Source: Piscinibacter gummiphilus
GTDB taxonomy: Bacteria; Pseudomonadota; Gammaproteobacteria; Burkholderiales; Burkholderiaceae_C
Length of the DNA stretch: 64,000 bases
Direction of reading: 5' to 3'
NCBI RefSeq assembly: GCF_002116905.1
Contig: NZ_CP015118.1
Location: 6,138,001-6,202,000 of the forward strand
Part shown: piece by piece, positions 9,115-17,531 of the stretch
Layout of the letters: each line of letters starts with the position of its first letter
Numbering within the stretch: the stretch's first letter is position 1
The notes under the pieces: model-generated
Databases searched by the model: none
What the model was told of the DNA's origin: nothing
Seen by the model: the letters and a program-made list of their open reading frames with translations, nothing else
Position numbers and translations under genes: made by a program

Positions 9115-10590
9115 TCATGCTGTACCGCCGACGGTCATGCGGTCGATGCGCAGCGTGGGCTGGCCCACGCCCACCGGCACGCTCTGGCCTTCCTTGCCGC
9201 ACACGCCCACGCCGGTGTCGAGCTTCATGTCGTTGCCGATCATGCTGACGCGGGTGAGGGCGTCGGGGCCGTTGCCGATGATGGTGGCGCCCTTGACGGG
9301 ATACTGGATCTTGCCGTTCTCGACCCAGAAGGCCTCGGACGCCGAGAACACGAACTTGCCGCTCGTGATGTCGACCTGGCCGCCGCCGAAGTTCGTGGCG
9401 TACAGGCCGCGCTTGAGGCCGGAGATGATCTCTTCCTTCGTCTTGTCGCCGCCCAGCATGTACGTGTTGGTCATGCGCGGCATGGGCACGGCGGCGTAGC
9501 TTTCGCGGCGGCCGTTGCCGGTGGGTGCGACACCCATCAGGCGGGCGTTCATGGCGTCCTGGATGTAGCCCTTGAGGATGCCGTCCTCGATCAGCACGTT
9601 GCGCTGGCTCGCGTTGCCCTCGTCGTCGACGTTGAGCGAGCCGCGGCGGTCGGGGATGGTGCCGTCGTCGAGCACCGTGACCCCCTTGGCGGCCACGCGC
9701 TGGCCGATGCGGCCGCTGAACGCGCTGGAGCCCTTGCGGTTGAAGTCGCCCTCGAGGCCGTGGCCGATGGCCTCGTGCAGCAGCACGCCCGGCCAGCCCG
9801 GGCCGAGCACCACGCTCATCTCGCCGGCCTTGGCCGGGCGCGCCTCGAGGTTCGTGAGCGCCGCGTTGACCGCGTCGCTGACGTAGCGCTCGATGATGTC
9901 CTGCTGGAAGTAGCCGAGGCCGAAGCGGCCACCGCCGCCGCCCGAGCCGATCTCGCGGCGCACCTCGCCGGCGATGGTCTGCTCGGCGATCACGGTGACG
10001 GACAGGCGCACGAGCGGGCGCACGTCGGCCGCCAGGGTGCCGTCGGCACGGGCGATCAGCACCACGTCGTATTCGGCGGCCACGCCGGCCATGACCTGCT
10101 TGACCCGAGGGTCCTTCGCGCGGGCGAGTTTCTCGACCCGCTCCAGCAGCGCGACCTTCTGCGAGCTGTCGAGCGTGGCGATGGGGTCGGTGGGCGCGTA
10201 CAGCACGCGGCTGCCGGCCACGCGCGGCGTGGACGGCACCTTGACGGTGGCGCTCTGGCCGGCCGCGGCGATGGTGCGCACCGTGCGGGCCGCGTCGAGC
10301 AGCGCCGCCTCGGAGATGTCGTCGGAGTACGCGAATGCCGTCTTCTCGCCGGCGACCGCCCGCACGCCCACACCCTGGTCGATGCCGAAGCTGCCGGACT
10401 TGACGATGCCTTCCTCGAGGCTCCAGCCCTCGCTGCGCGTGTACTGGAAGTACAGGTCCGCGTCGTCGATGCGGTGCGCCGCGATCGTGTCGAGGGCCTT
10501 CGCCACCGTCGCGTCCGTGAGGCCGAACGGGTCGAGCAGCAGGGACCTGGCGACCGCCAGACGTTCGAGGGTGGGTTCGCGGGAGATCAT
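9115..10590 (-). CDS. tldD: Metalloprotease TldD
   Basis: A 491-residue TldD-family protein (E. coli TldD about 481). The zinc motif HEAIGH lies near residue 270 in LHEAIGHGLEGD, and the C-terminal GKEGQSVPVGVGQPTLRIDR block is typical. TldD works with TldE (PmbA) as a heterodimeric protease acting on peptides such as microcin precursors and CcdA; tldE is not in this window. Start at 10590 is chosen over an in-frame codon at 10641 because MISREPTLERL fits the family. It lies upstream of, and codirectional with, the aroG leader. Confidence 0.94.
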   Translation of the reverse strand: MISREPTLERLAVARSLLLDPFGLTDATVAKALDTIAAHRIDDADLYFQYTRSEGWSLEEGIVKSGSFGIDQGVGVRAVAGEKTAFAYSDDISEAALLDAARTVRTIAAAGQSATVKVPSTPRVAGSRVLYAPTDPIATLDSSQKVALLERVEKLARAKDPRVKQVMAGVAAEYDVVLIARADGTLAADVRPLVRLSVTVIAEQTIAGEVRREIGSGGGGGRFGLGYFQQDIIERYVSDAVNAALTNLEARPAKAGEMSVVLGPGWPGVLLHEAIGHGLEGDFNRKGSSAFSGRIGQRVAAKGVTVLDDGTIPDRRGSLNVDDEGNASQRNVLIEDGILKGYIQDAMNARLMGVAPTGNGRRESYAAVPMPRMTNTYMLGGDKTKEEIISGLKRGLYATNFGGGQVDITSGKFVFSASEAFWVENGKIQYPVKGATIIGNGPDALTRVSMIGNDMKLDTGVGVCGKEGQSVPVGVGQPTLRIDRMTVGGTA

Positions 10591-10743
10591 GGGCCGATTG
10601 TAGGAGCGGGTTTCCGTCTTGTGGCGACCGCCCGGAAACACCTTATTACCCGCGCGCTGTCAGCGGGATGGAGCGGTTCGTGCGTTGTGTCACGCATGCT
10701 GTCCCGTGTTTCGTCCGTCCCCGACCTCTCGAAAGGACCTTCG

Positions 10744-11109
10744 ATGACCCGCTCCAAGACCCTCGCGGCCGGCGCCGCCCTCGTGTTCGCCACCCTCACG
10801 GCCCTGTCCGGCGCCGCCTCGGCCCATGACCGGTACGGGTACGACACCCGCAGCCAGTACCGCAGCGATCGCATCGACGCCCGCCAGTACCGGCAGGCCG
10901 CGGCCATCCGCCACGGCATCGTCACCGGCCAGCTGAACCGTCGCGAGGCCCAGCACCTGGTGCGCCAGCAGCGCGAGATCGACCGCGCCGAGGCGTGGGC
11001 GCAGGCCGACGGCCACGTGTCCTGGCGCGAGCGCGAACGCATCGAGGCCATGCAGGACCACGCCGGCCGCAGCATCCGCCGCGAACTGGGCGACCACCGC
11101 GGCTGGTAG
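10744..11109 (+). CDS. Small exported protein of unknown function, Arg/His-rich
   Basis: A 121-residue protein with a clear signal peptide (TLAAGAALVFATLTALSGAASA, cleavage near residue 26). It is followed by a hydrophilic, probably helical mature part rich in Arg, Gln and Tyr, with two EF-like or helix-hairpin segments of similar layout (GIVTGQLNRREAQHL and AQADGHVSWRERERI). A GAAAGGA ribosome binding site precedes the start. The repeated G/D-x-[IVL]-[ST]-x2-E pattern is reminiscent of degenerate EF-hands, but the acidic ligands are incomplete. Function unknown. Confidence 0.8.
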   Translation: MTRSKTLAAGAALVFATLTALSGAASAHDRYGYDTRSQYRSDRIDARQYRQAAAIRHGIVTGQLNRREAQHLVRQQREIDRAEAWAQADGHVSWRERERIEAMQDHAGRSIRRELGDHRGW

Positions 11110-11117
11110 GCGCGTCC

Positions 11118-12032
11118 TCAGCCGGCCTGCTTCAGTTCGAGCGCCCGGGCGTACAGCGCGTTGCGCGGGGCCCCGCTCAGCTCGGCCGCGAGTCCCACGG
11201 CCTGCTTGAGCGGCAGTTCGGCCATCAGCGTCTTCAGCATCGTGTCGTGGGCGGTGTCGCCGTCTTCCGGTGCCACCCCCGGCGCGAGCGCGTGCACCAC
11301 CACGACGAACTCCCCCCGCGACCGGTTCGGATCGGCCGCGAGCCAGGCCGGTGCGTCCGCCGCGACCAGGGTCTCGACCGACTCGAACTGCTTCGTCAGC
11401 TCGCGGCACACCGACAGGCGCCGCGACGGCGCCACGTCGGCCAGCCCCTGCAGCAGCGCGGCGATGCGGTGCGGCGCCTCGAACAGCACCTGGGCCTCCG
11501 CGCGGGCGGCCACGGCCTTCAGCGCCAGCGCCCGTTCGTTGCCCTTCGGGGGCAGGAAGCCGGTGAACGCGAAACCGCGGGCCTCGGTGTCACCGGCCAC
11601 GCACATCGCCGCGAGCGCGCTGCTCGCGCCGGGCACCGGCACCGCGCGGTAACCCGCCGCCTGGCAGGCCGCCACGAGGGCCGCCCCCGGGTCGCTGACG
11701 GCCGGCGTGCCGGCGTCGCTCACGTAGGCCACCCGTTCGCCGGCGGCCAGCCGGGCCAGCACGGTGGCCGCGGCCTCCCGTTCGTTGTGCTCGTGCAGCG
11801 CGATGAGCGGCTTGTCGAGCCCCAGGTGACGCAGCAGCGGGCTCGTGTGGCGGGTGTCCTCGCAGGCCACCGCATCGACCTTCCACAGGACGTGGATGGC
11901 CCTCAGTGTCAGGTCCGCGAGATTCCCGATGGGGGTCGCGACCACGTACAGGGTCGACGCCGGGTAGTGTTGGGTCCCGGCGGCGGCATCGGCGGCTTGC
12001 AACAACAGGGACGGGCGGGTCGGGGCATCCAT
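11118..12032 (-). CDS. rsmI: 16S rRNA (cytidine1402-2'-O)-methyltransferase RsmI
   Basis: A protein of 304 residues (308 if GTG 12044 is used) of the tetrapyrrole-methylase fold, which 2'-O-methylates C1402 of 16S rRNA using S-adenosylmethionine. The hallmark TPIGNLADLTLRAI is near residue 32, followed by CEDTRHT and VSDAGTPAVSDPG. Neither candidate start has a good ribosome binding site. The ATG at 12032 shares the sequence CATG with the ATG of yraN on the other strand, so the two genes diverge with overlapping start codons and no intergenic promoter space. Confidence 0.95.
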   Translation of the reverse strand: MDAPTRPSLLLQAADAAAGTQHYPASTLYVVATPIGNLADLTLRAIHVLWKVDAVACEDTRHTSPLLRHLGLDKPLIALHEHNEREAAATVLARLAAGERVAYVSDAGTPAVSDPGAALVAACQAAGYRAVPVPGASSALAAMCVAGDTEARGFAFTGFLPPKGNERALALKAVAARAEAQVLFEAPHRIAALLQGLADVAPSRRLSVCRELTKQFESVETLVAADAPAWLAADPNRSRGEFVVVVHALAPGVAPEDGDTAHDTMLKTLMAELPLKQAVGLAAELSGAPRNALYARALELKQAG

Positions 12033-12405
12033 GGCAGGTTTCACGACAAAGGAAGCGGGCGATGAGGGAGAGCGGCGGGCGCTCGACCACCTCGTCCGTC
12101 ACGGGCTCCGGCTGGTGGCACGGAACTACCGGGTGGCGGCGGGGCCGCGCAGGCACGGCGGCGAAGTGGACCTCATCGTACGCGACCGCGACGGCACCCT
12201 GGTCTTCGTCGAGGTGCGGATGCGCCGCAACCCGCGGCACGGCGGTGCGGCCGCCAGCATCGGCGCGTCGAAACAGCGCCGGGTGCGGCTGGCCGCGCGC
12301 CATTACCTGCAGTCGTTCGCCACGCCGCCGCCGTGCCGCTTCGACGTCGTGGTGATCGACGGCGGCGCGCTGACGTGGCTGCAGGCTGCCTTCACCGACG
12401 AATGA
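12031..12405 (+). CDS. yraN: YraN family protein (UPF0102, endonuclease-like fold)
   Basis: A 124-residue YraN protein. The restriction-endonuclease-like core is visible: GDEGERRALDHL, then YRVAAGPRRHGGEVDLIVRD and LVFVEVRMR, which gives the E...D...ExK-like pattern (here the last basic position is Arg/Met-Arg). Family function is not firmly established. It diverges from rsmI with overlapping starts, as rsmI and the yraN cluster do in E. coli. In E. coli diaA and dolP follow directly; here a leftward dehydrogenase operon intervenes. Confidence 0.92.
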   Translation: MAGFTTKEAGDEGERRALDHLVRHGLRLVARNYRVAAGPRRHGGEVDLIVRDRDGTLVFVEVRMRRNPRHGGAAASIGASKQRRVRLAARHYLQSFATPPPCRFDVVVIDGGALTWLQAAFTDE

Positions 12406-12414
12406 GCCGGCCGC

Positions 12415-14052
12415 TCAGATCTCCTTGAGCAGCGTCTCCGCGATGCGCACGCTCAGCGCGGCGCCCGTCAGCGTCGGGTTCATGCACGAGCCCGACGGCA
12501 TCACGCCGGTGCCGGCGATGAACAGGTTCGGGTGGTCGTGCGTGCGGCAATCGCGGTCCACCACCGAGTCCTTCGGGTCGTCGCCCATGATGGTGGTGCC
12601 CATGATGTGCTGGCGGTCCTGGTGGTTCGTGTCCATCTTCAGGATGTCGGCGTTCAGCAGGCCGGCCATGCGCGTCAGGTCCTTCACCGCGAAGTCGCGG
12701 CCGGCGTTCCAGTAGCCGTTGACGCTGTAGTAGATCTCGGGGACGGGCAGGCCGATGCCATCCTTGTGCGTCTTGCTGGGCACGATGCGGTTCTGCGGCA
12801 GCGCCTCGGTCTCCAGGTCCACCGCCACGTTCAGCGAACGCGCGGACTGGCGCCGGATCTCCGCGTCGAGCCGGCTGCCCAGCACGCCCTTGGCCAGCAG
12901 CGACGCCGCGATCTGCGAGGTGGGCACGGTGTTGCGGAACTTGGTCTTGTAGCTCGGGATGTCCTTGCGGAACGGGCCGTCGCGGTAGTTCAGGTACACC
13001 AGCAGTTCGGTGGGCCCCTGGCCCGGCCAGACGTCCTCGTTCATCATGACGTTCATGCTGATGCCGGTGTGGCCCATCAGGTTGCGCCCCACCTGGTCGG
13101 ACGAATTGGCGATGCCGTTCGGATACTTCTCCGACGTCGACATCAGCAGCAGCTTCGGCCCCTCGATGGCGTAGGCGGCCAGCACGAAGTGGCGCGCGGT
13201 CAGCTGGTGCGAGGTGCCGTCGGGCTTCTTGTAGTGGATGCGGCGGATCTTGCCGTCGTCGCCCGCCTCGATGCGGTACACCACCGCGTTGTCGTACAGC
13301 TTCGCGCCGTGGCGCTCGGCCTCGTCGATGTGCATCGAGCCGTCGTACTTCGCGCCGATCGGACACACCGGGTTGCAGTTGTTGTTGCCGCCGCACACCG
13401 GCCGGTTGCCATACGGCCGTGTCGCGCGGCCATGGGGCTCGATCACCGGGTTGTAGCCGCCGGGGGCCAGCAGTTCGGCCGCGCGTTTCATGAAGTACGG
13501 CTCGTTCAGGCCTTTCATCGGGAACGGCTTGGAGCGCGGCGGCCAGGCCGCGCCGCCGTGGCCGCTCTCGTCCTGCCCGTCGATGCCCGACACCCCGAGC
13601 TCGGCCTCGGCCTCGCAGTAGTACGGCTCCAGCTCGTCGTAGCCGAGGGGCCAGTCGCGGCCGCGGCCATACAGCGTGCGGAGCTTGAAGTCGTTCGGGA
13701 TCATGCGCCACAGCGCCGAGCCGAAGTGCCACGTGGTGCCCCCCACCACGCGCAGGTACTTGGTGGGATAGGGCACCGGACCCACCTGCTTCAGGTAGTC
13801 GCCGTACGTGGACGGGATGTGCGGCGGATTCGGGAACGGCGAGCCCGCGCCCTGCGCCTTCATGTTCGCGAGCGACAGCTTGACCGGCGCGTTGCGGAAG
13901 GTCTCGACGATGTCGGCGCGGCGCACGCGCGGGCCCGCCTCCATGATGATCACCGACTTGCCGGCCTTGGCCAGCCGGCTCGCGATCAGGCCACCCATCA
14001 CCCCCGACCCGATCACGATCAGGTCGGCATCGAACTCTTGGCTGCTGCTCAT
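12415..14052 (-). CDS. GMC-family flavoprotein dehydrogenase, large catalytic subunit
   Basis: A 545-residue glucose-methanol-choline oxidoreductase. The FAD motif VIGSGVMGGLIASRL starts near residue 12. The segment CGGNNNCNPVCPIGA (about residues 219-233) matches the cysteine cluster that binds a 3Fe-4S centre in FAD-dependent glucose dehydrogenase of Burkholderia. The C-terminal GTGVMPSGSCMNPTLTGAALS carries the family His/Asn region. It is the last gene of a three-gene operon with a small subunit and a triheme cytochrome, so it is a periplasmic membrane-bound sugar, sugar-acid or polyol dehydrogenase. The exact substrate cannot be read from sequence. Confidence 0.93.
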   Translation of the reverse strand: MSSSQEFDADLIVIGSGVMGGLIASRLAKAGKSVIIMEAGPRVRRADIVETFRNAPVKLSLANMKAQGAGSPFPNPPHIPSTYGDYLKQVGPVPYPTKYLRVVGGTTWHFGSALWRMIPNDFKLRTLYGRGRDWPLGYDELEPYYCEAEAELGVSGIDGQDESGHGGAAWPPRSKPFPMKGLNEPYFMKRAAELLAPGGYNPVIEPHGRATRPYGNRPVCGGNNNCNPVCPIGAKYDGSMHIDEAERHGAKLYDNAVVYRIEAGDDGKIRRIHYKKPDGTSHQLTARHFVLAAYAIEGPKLLLMSTSEKYPNGIANSSDQVGRNLMGHTGISMNVMMNEDVWPGQGPTELLVYLNYRDGPFRKDIPSYKTKFRNTVPTSQIAASLLAKGVLGSRLDAEIRRQSARSLNVAVDLETEALPQNRIVPSKTHKDGIGLPVPEIYYSVNGYWNAGRDFAVKDLTRMAGLLNADILKMDTNHQDRQHIMGTTIMGDDPKDSVVDRDCRTHDHPNLFIAGTGVMPSGSCMNPTLTGAALSVRIAETLLKEI

Positions 14053-14612
14053 GGCTTCTTTCCGGTGTCAGGGGTGTGTGTGGCGGCGGGCTTCTCGCCC
14101 CACGAGTCGGGACCGCCGCCGTACGACGGCACCACCAGCACGTCCTTCGTGGGGCGGTACATCAGGGCCTGCGCATAGGCCACCAGTTCGGTCTCGGCGT
14201 CGTCGCCGACGATGCCGAGGTACCACGCGGAAACGATCTGCGTGATCGTCTTGCGCAGCGGCTCGCCCAGGTCGGGGCGGTCCAGCAGTTCGTCGATGCC
14301 CGCGGCCCGGCTGTCGGACACGTAGCGCTGCAGCGCGGCCACCGCGTCGCCGAACCGCGGGTCCCGGCGCGCCAGCGCGGCCTGGAAACGGGTGGCGAGG
14401 CCTTCCTCGAGCGGCTGGCCGCCCGTCAGGAATTCGGAGAGGCGCAGGAACTCGGCCGGCGACGGCGAGGCCGCGGCGGCATCGGTCACGGCCAGCGAGG
14501 CGACCCCGCCGAGCGCGAGGGCCGAGCCCGCCACCGCGGCACTGCCGAGCAGCGTGCGGCGCGAGACGGGGAATCGGACGATCTGGGCGATGACCCGGGT
14601 CATGTCGGTCAT
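14049..14612 (-). CDS. Gluconate 2-dehydrogenase subunit 3-like small subunit (Tat-exported)
   Basis: A 187-residue small subunit with a twin-arginine signal (SRRTLLGSAAVAGSALALGG, residues 18-37). The mature part resembles gluconate 2-dehydrogenase subunit 3, including FLTGGQPLEEG and the conserved ITQIVSAWYLG and YAQALMYRP blocks. In this complex type the Tat signal of the small subunit carries the flavoprotein across the membrane as a hitch-hiker. It overlaps the cytochrome gene upstream and the GMC gene downstream by four bases each. Confidence 0.9.
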   Translation of the reverse strand: MTDMTRVIAQIVRFPVSRRTLLGSAAVAGSALALGGVASLAVTDAAAASPSPAEFLRLSEFLTGGQPLEEGLATRFQAALARRDPRFGDAVAALQRYVSDSRAAGIDELLDRPDLGEPLRKTITQIVSAWYLGIVGDDAETELVAYAQALMYRPTKDVLVVPSYGGGPDSWGEKPAATHTPDTGKKP

Positions 14613-16039
14613 GGACGGAACTCCAGGGAACCGCGGCGCGACTTCGCACGCACGCGGCGGATCACGAGACAGAGCAGCGCGACGAGCACCACCACGAGGC
14701 CAGGGACGATCAGTGGACGCACCTGGGCGAGGAAGGGCGGCGAGCCGCCCGCGCGCAGCACCCGCACGTCGCCGGCGCTCACCTTCACGGCCGGGTTGCC
14801 ATAGCGGCCCAGCACGTAGTTGCTGACGTCGGCGATCTCCTGGTCGGTCAGGCGGTCGGTGTACGACGCCGCGTCGCCGAAGGCGGGCATGAAGTGGGCG
14901 CGGCCCGCCACCGTGCGGTCCACGCCGTGCAGGATGGTCGCGACGAGGTTGTCGGGCCGGTCGGCACCGGTGGCGGTGTTGTGGAACAGCGAGGGGTACT
15001 CGCGGTTGCCGGTGCCGCCGCCGTTCTCCTGGTGACACTGGGCACAGCTGCCGCTGAAGACGCGCCAGCCGGCATCGACACCCTCCTTGGCACCCCGCCA
15101 GTCGACCTCGGACTTCGACGCCGCGCCGAACCCGAAGCGCGGCGTGCCCTCGCCGCCGCCCACCGGCGGCGTCTGCTTGAGGTACACCGCGATGGCCTTC
15201 AGGTCCGGCTCCGGCAGGTGCTGCAGGCTGTGCTCCACCGCCTCGGCCATCGGGCCCGCGGCCTGGGCCTTGCCGGTCACGCGGCCGGTGCGCAGGTACT
15301 GCACGAGTTCGGCCTCGGTCCAGGCGCCGATGCCGTGCACCGGGTCCGACGTGATGTTCGGCGCGAACCAGGGGCCGACGGAGCCGCCCGACAGGAAGCC
15401 CTTGCCGTCCTGCTCGGCCATCAGCGCGTTGCGCGGCGTGTGGCACGTGCTGCAATGGGCCAGCGCCTGCGCGAGGTAGGCGCCGCGGTTCACCTCGTCC
15501 GTCTTCGACGGGTCGGGAACGAAGCGCTCGTCCTTCAGGAACAGGGCGTTCCAGGCGACCATCGACAGCCGGATGTTGAACGGGAAAGGCAGCGATGTCG
15601 CGGGAACCTTCTCGTCCACCGGCGCCACGCCGTGCATGAAGTACGCATAGAGCGCGGCCGTGTCGTCGTCGCTCAGCTGCGTGTAGGCCGTGTACGGCAT
15701 CGCGGGGTAGAGGTGCGCGCCGTCCTTGCGGAGGCCCTGGCGCACGGCGCGGCGGAAGTCCTCCAGCGTGTAGTCGCCGATGCCGGCGGACTTCGACGGC
15801 GTGATGTTCGTCGCGACGATGTCGCCGAGGGGCGAGGCGATCGCGTAGCCGCCCGCGAACGGCTTGCCGCCCTTGGGCGCGGTGTGGCACGCCAGGCAGT
15901 CGGTCGCCACGGCCAGGCGGCCACCGGCCTCGATGCGCGCGGCGTCGGCCGCCGCGTCCTGCGCCCTGGCGCCCATCGCCCCTGCCACGAGCACGCCCGC
16001 CACCAGTGCCGCGCTCCATCCTGTCCTGCGAACCCGCAT
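14609..16039 (-). CDS. Triheme membrane-anchored cytochrome c, electron-transfer subunit of the dehydrogenase
   Basis: A 476-residue protein with a signal peptide (ending ARAQDA near residue 27), three CxxCH haem sites (CLACH about 46, CSTCH about 195, CAQCH about 331) and a C-terminal anchor (VPGLVVVLVALLCLVI, about 450-467). This matches the cytochrome subunit of gluconate and FAD-glucose dehydrogenases, which passes electrons to quinone. The start at 16039 has a GAGG ribosome binding site; an upstream ATG at 16060 has none. It is the first gene of the operon, an order unlike complexes where the cytochrome is last. Confidence 0.92.
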   Translation of the reverse strand: MRVRRTGWSAALVAGVLVAGAMGARAQDAAADAARIEAGGRLAVATDCLACHTAPKGGKPFAGGYAIASPLGDIVATNITPSKSAGIGDYTLEDFRRAVRQGLRKDGAHLYPAMPYTAYTQLSDDDTAALYAYFMHGVAPVDEKVPATSLPFPFNIRLSMVAWNALFLKDERFVPDPSKTDEVNRGAYLAQALAHCSTCHTPRNALMAEQDGKGFLSGGSVGPWFAPNITSDPVHGIGAWTEAELVQYLRTGRVTGKAQAAGPMAEAVEHSLQHLPEPDLKAIAVYLKQTPPVGGGEGTPRFGFGAASKSEVDWRGAKEGVDAGWRVFSGSCAQCHQENGGGTGNREYPSLFHNTATGADRPDNLVATILHGVDRTVAGRAHFMPAFGDAASYTDRLTDQEIADVSNYVLGRYGNPAVKVSAGDVRVLRAGGSPPFLAQVRPLIVPGLVVVLVALLCLVIRRVRAKSRRGSLEFRP

Positions 16040-16121
16040 CTGCCGACCTCTTGCTTCCATGAGGGCGCGATTCTCGATTCGACGAGCGCACGAAGTGAGT
16101 GAGGTGTCACATGCCCCACCC

Positions 16122-16149
16122 GATTGCTCACGTTTACCCTGATTGCTCA
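16122..16149. promoter_or_regulatory. Tandem direct repeat, candidate operator of the dehydrogenase operon
   Basis: GATTGCTCA occurs at 16122-16130 and 16141-16149, 19 bases apart. Each copy is followed by an ACGT core (CACGTTTA and AACGTAAA). It lies between the divergent cytochrome and diaA genes. Tandem sites with about two helical turns spacing suit a dimeric activator. The regulator is unknown. Confidence 0.4.
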
Positions 16150-16171
16150 ACGTAAAGTTGTTGGATATGAG
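16143..16171 (+). promoter_or_regulatory. Putative diaA promoter
   Basis: TTGCTC (16143-16148), a 17-base spacer and TATGAG (16166-16171) form a fair sigma-70 promoter pointing at diaA. The -35 box lies inside the second copy of the tandem repeat, so one regulator could affect both directions. Support is from pattern only. Confidence 0.35.
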
Positions 16172-16266
16172 AGGCGCAGCCCATATGTGCGGAGGGCGCA
16201 CGAACGCCCGGACACGATCTGACCGCGCGCACGGAACCAAGCGCACCCGCCCCATGTCTTAAACTC

Positions 16267-16869
16267 ATGCTCATGCTTGAACAACGCATCCAGCAACAAT
16301 TCTTCGACAGCGCCGACCTGAAGTACGCCGCGGCGGAAATCCTGTCGCGCCCCATCGCGGACGCGGTGAGCGCCGTCGTGGGCAGCATCACCGGTGGCGG
16401 CAAGGTCCTCGCCTGCGGCAACGGCGGCTCCGCCAGCGACGCACAGCACTTCGCCGCCGAGTTCATCGGCCGGTTCGAACGCGAACGGCCTGGGCTCGCC
16501 GCCATCGCGCTGACGGTCGACACGTCGATCCTCACCGCCATCGGCAACGACTACGACTTCAACCAGGTCTTCTCGAAGCAGGTGCAGGCCCTCGGCCAGC
16601 CCGGCGACGTGCTGCTCGCCATCACCACCAGCGGCAACTCCGCCAACGTGCTGGCCGCGGTCGAGGCCGCCCATGCCAAGGAAATGACCGTCATCGCGCT
16701 CACGGGGCGCGGAGGCGGCAAGATGAATCAACATTTGAGCGAGACCGACGTGCACATCTGCGTTCCTCACGAACGCACCGCACGCATCCAGGAGGTCCAC
16801 ATCCTCGCGCTTCACTGCCTGTGCGACGCCGTGGACCTGCAATTGCTCGGAGAACAGGAAAATACATGA
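16267..16869 (+). CDS. diaA: SIS-domain protein DiaA (DnaA initiator-associating, GmhA-like)
   Basis: A 200-residue sugar-isomerase-fold protein with the core LACGNGGSASDAQHFAAEF and TTSGNSANVL. In E. coli DiaA binds DnaA and times replication initiation; the close relative GmhA is sedoheptulose-7-phosphate isomerase. The DiaA assignment is preferred because the next gene is dolP, as in E. coli. ATG codons at 16267 and 16273 are both possible starts. The stop overlaps the dolP start as ATGA. Confidence 0.86.
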   Translation: MLMLEQRIQQQFFDSADLKYAAAEILSRPIADAVSAVVGSITGGGKVLACGNGGSASDAQHFAAEFIGRFERERPGLAAIALTVDTSILTAIGNDYDFNQVFSKQVQALGQPGDVLLAITTSGNSANVLAAVEAAHAKEMTVIALTGRGGGKMNQHLSETDVHICVPHERTARIQEVHILALHCLCDAVDLQLLGEQENT

Positions 16870-17531
16870 CGGGAACGTCGTTCCGCCTCGGCGCCATCGC
16901 CGCCACGCTCGCCATCGCCACCACCCTTTCCACCCTGTCCGGCTGTGCCGCCATCGTCGTCGGCGGTGCCGTCGTGGGCGGCACCCTCATGGCCACCGAC
17001 CGCCGCAGCTCCGGCACCCAGGTCGATGACCAGACCATCGAGCTGAAGGCCGGCGGCCGCATCAAGGAAGCCATCGGCGACCGCGGCCACATCAACGTCA
17101 CCAGCTACAACCGCATCGCGCTGATCACCGGCGAGGTGCCCACCGAGGCCGACCGGGTCGCCGTCGAACAGGCCATCGCCCGCATCGACAACGTGCGCTC
17201 CACGGTGAACGAGCTGATGGTCGGCTTCTCGAGTTCGCTCACGGCGCGCTCGAACGACACGCTCGTCTCCACGAAGGTCAAGGCCACGCTCGTGGACGCC
17301 GGCGACGTGTCCGCCAGCGCGTTCAAGATCGTCACCGAACGCAACATCGTCTACCTGATGGGCCGCGTGACCGAGGCCGAGGCCAGCCGCGCCGTCGACC
17401 TCACCAGCCGCATCAGCGGCGTGCAGAAGGTCGTGCGCGTGTTCGAGATCGTGACCCCCGCCGAGCTGGCAACGCTGCAGCCGCTCGGCCCGCCCACGAA
17501 CACCGCCAAGCCGGCCAGCAACAAGCCCTGA
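16866..17531 (+). CDS. dolP: Dual-BON-domain lipoprotein DolP
   Basis: A 221-residue outer-membrane lipoprotein precursor with lipobox LSGC (Cys about residue 28). Two BON domains follow (about 50-118 and 125-195), containing VTSYNRIALITGEVPTEAD and TERNIVYLMGRVTEAEA. DolP (YraP) supports outer-membrane integrity and BAM function at the division site. The C-terminal tail is Pro/Ala-rich. It is coupled to diaA upstream (ATGA) and to a small unknown gene downstream (TGATG). Confidence 0.92.
   Translation: MTGTSFRLGAIAATLAIATTLSTLSGCAAIVVGGAVVGGTLMATDRRSSGTQVDDQTIELKAGGRIKEAIGDRGHINVTSYNRIALITGEVPTEADRVAVEQAIARIDNVRSTVNELMVGFSSSLTARSNDTLVSTKVKATLVDAGDVSASAFKIVTERNIVYLMGRVTEAEASRAVDLTSRISGVQKVVRVFEIVTPAELATLQPLGPPTNTAKPASNKP

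Noticed and set aside
12415..16039. Dehydrogenase operon as recently acquired foreign DNA
   Set aside because: GC and codon pattern look like the neighbours and no mobile-element traces flank it; only the gene order suggests insertion.
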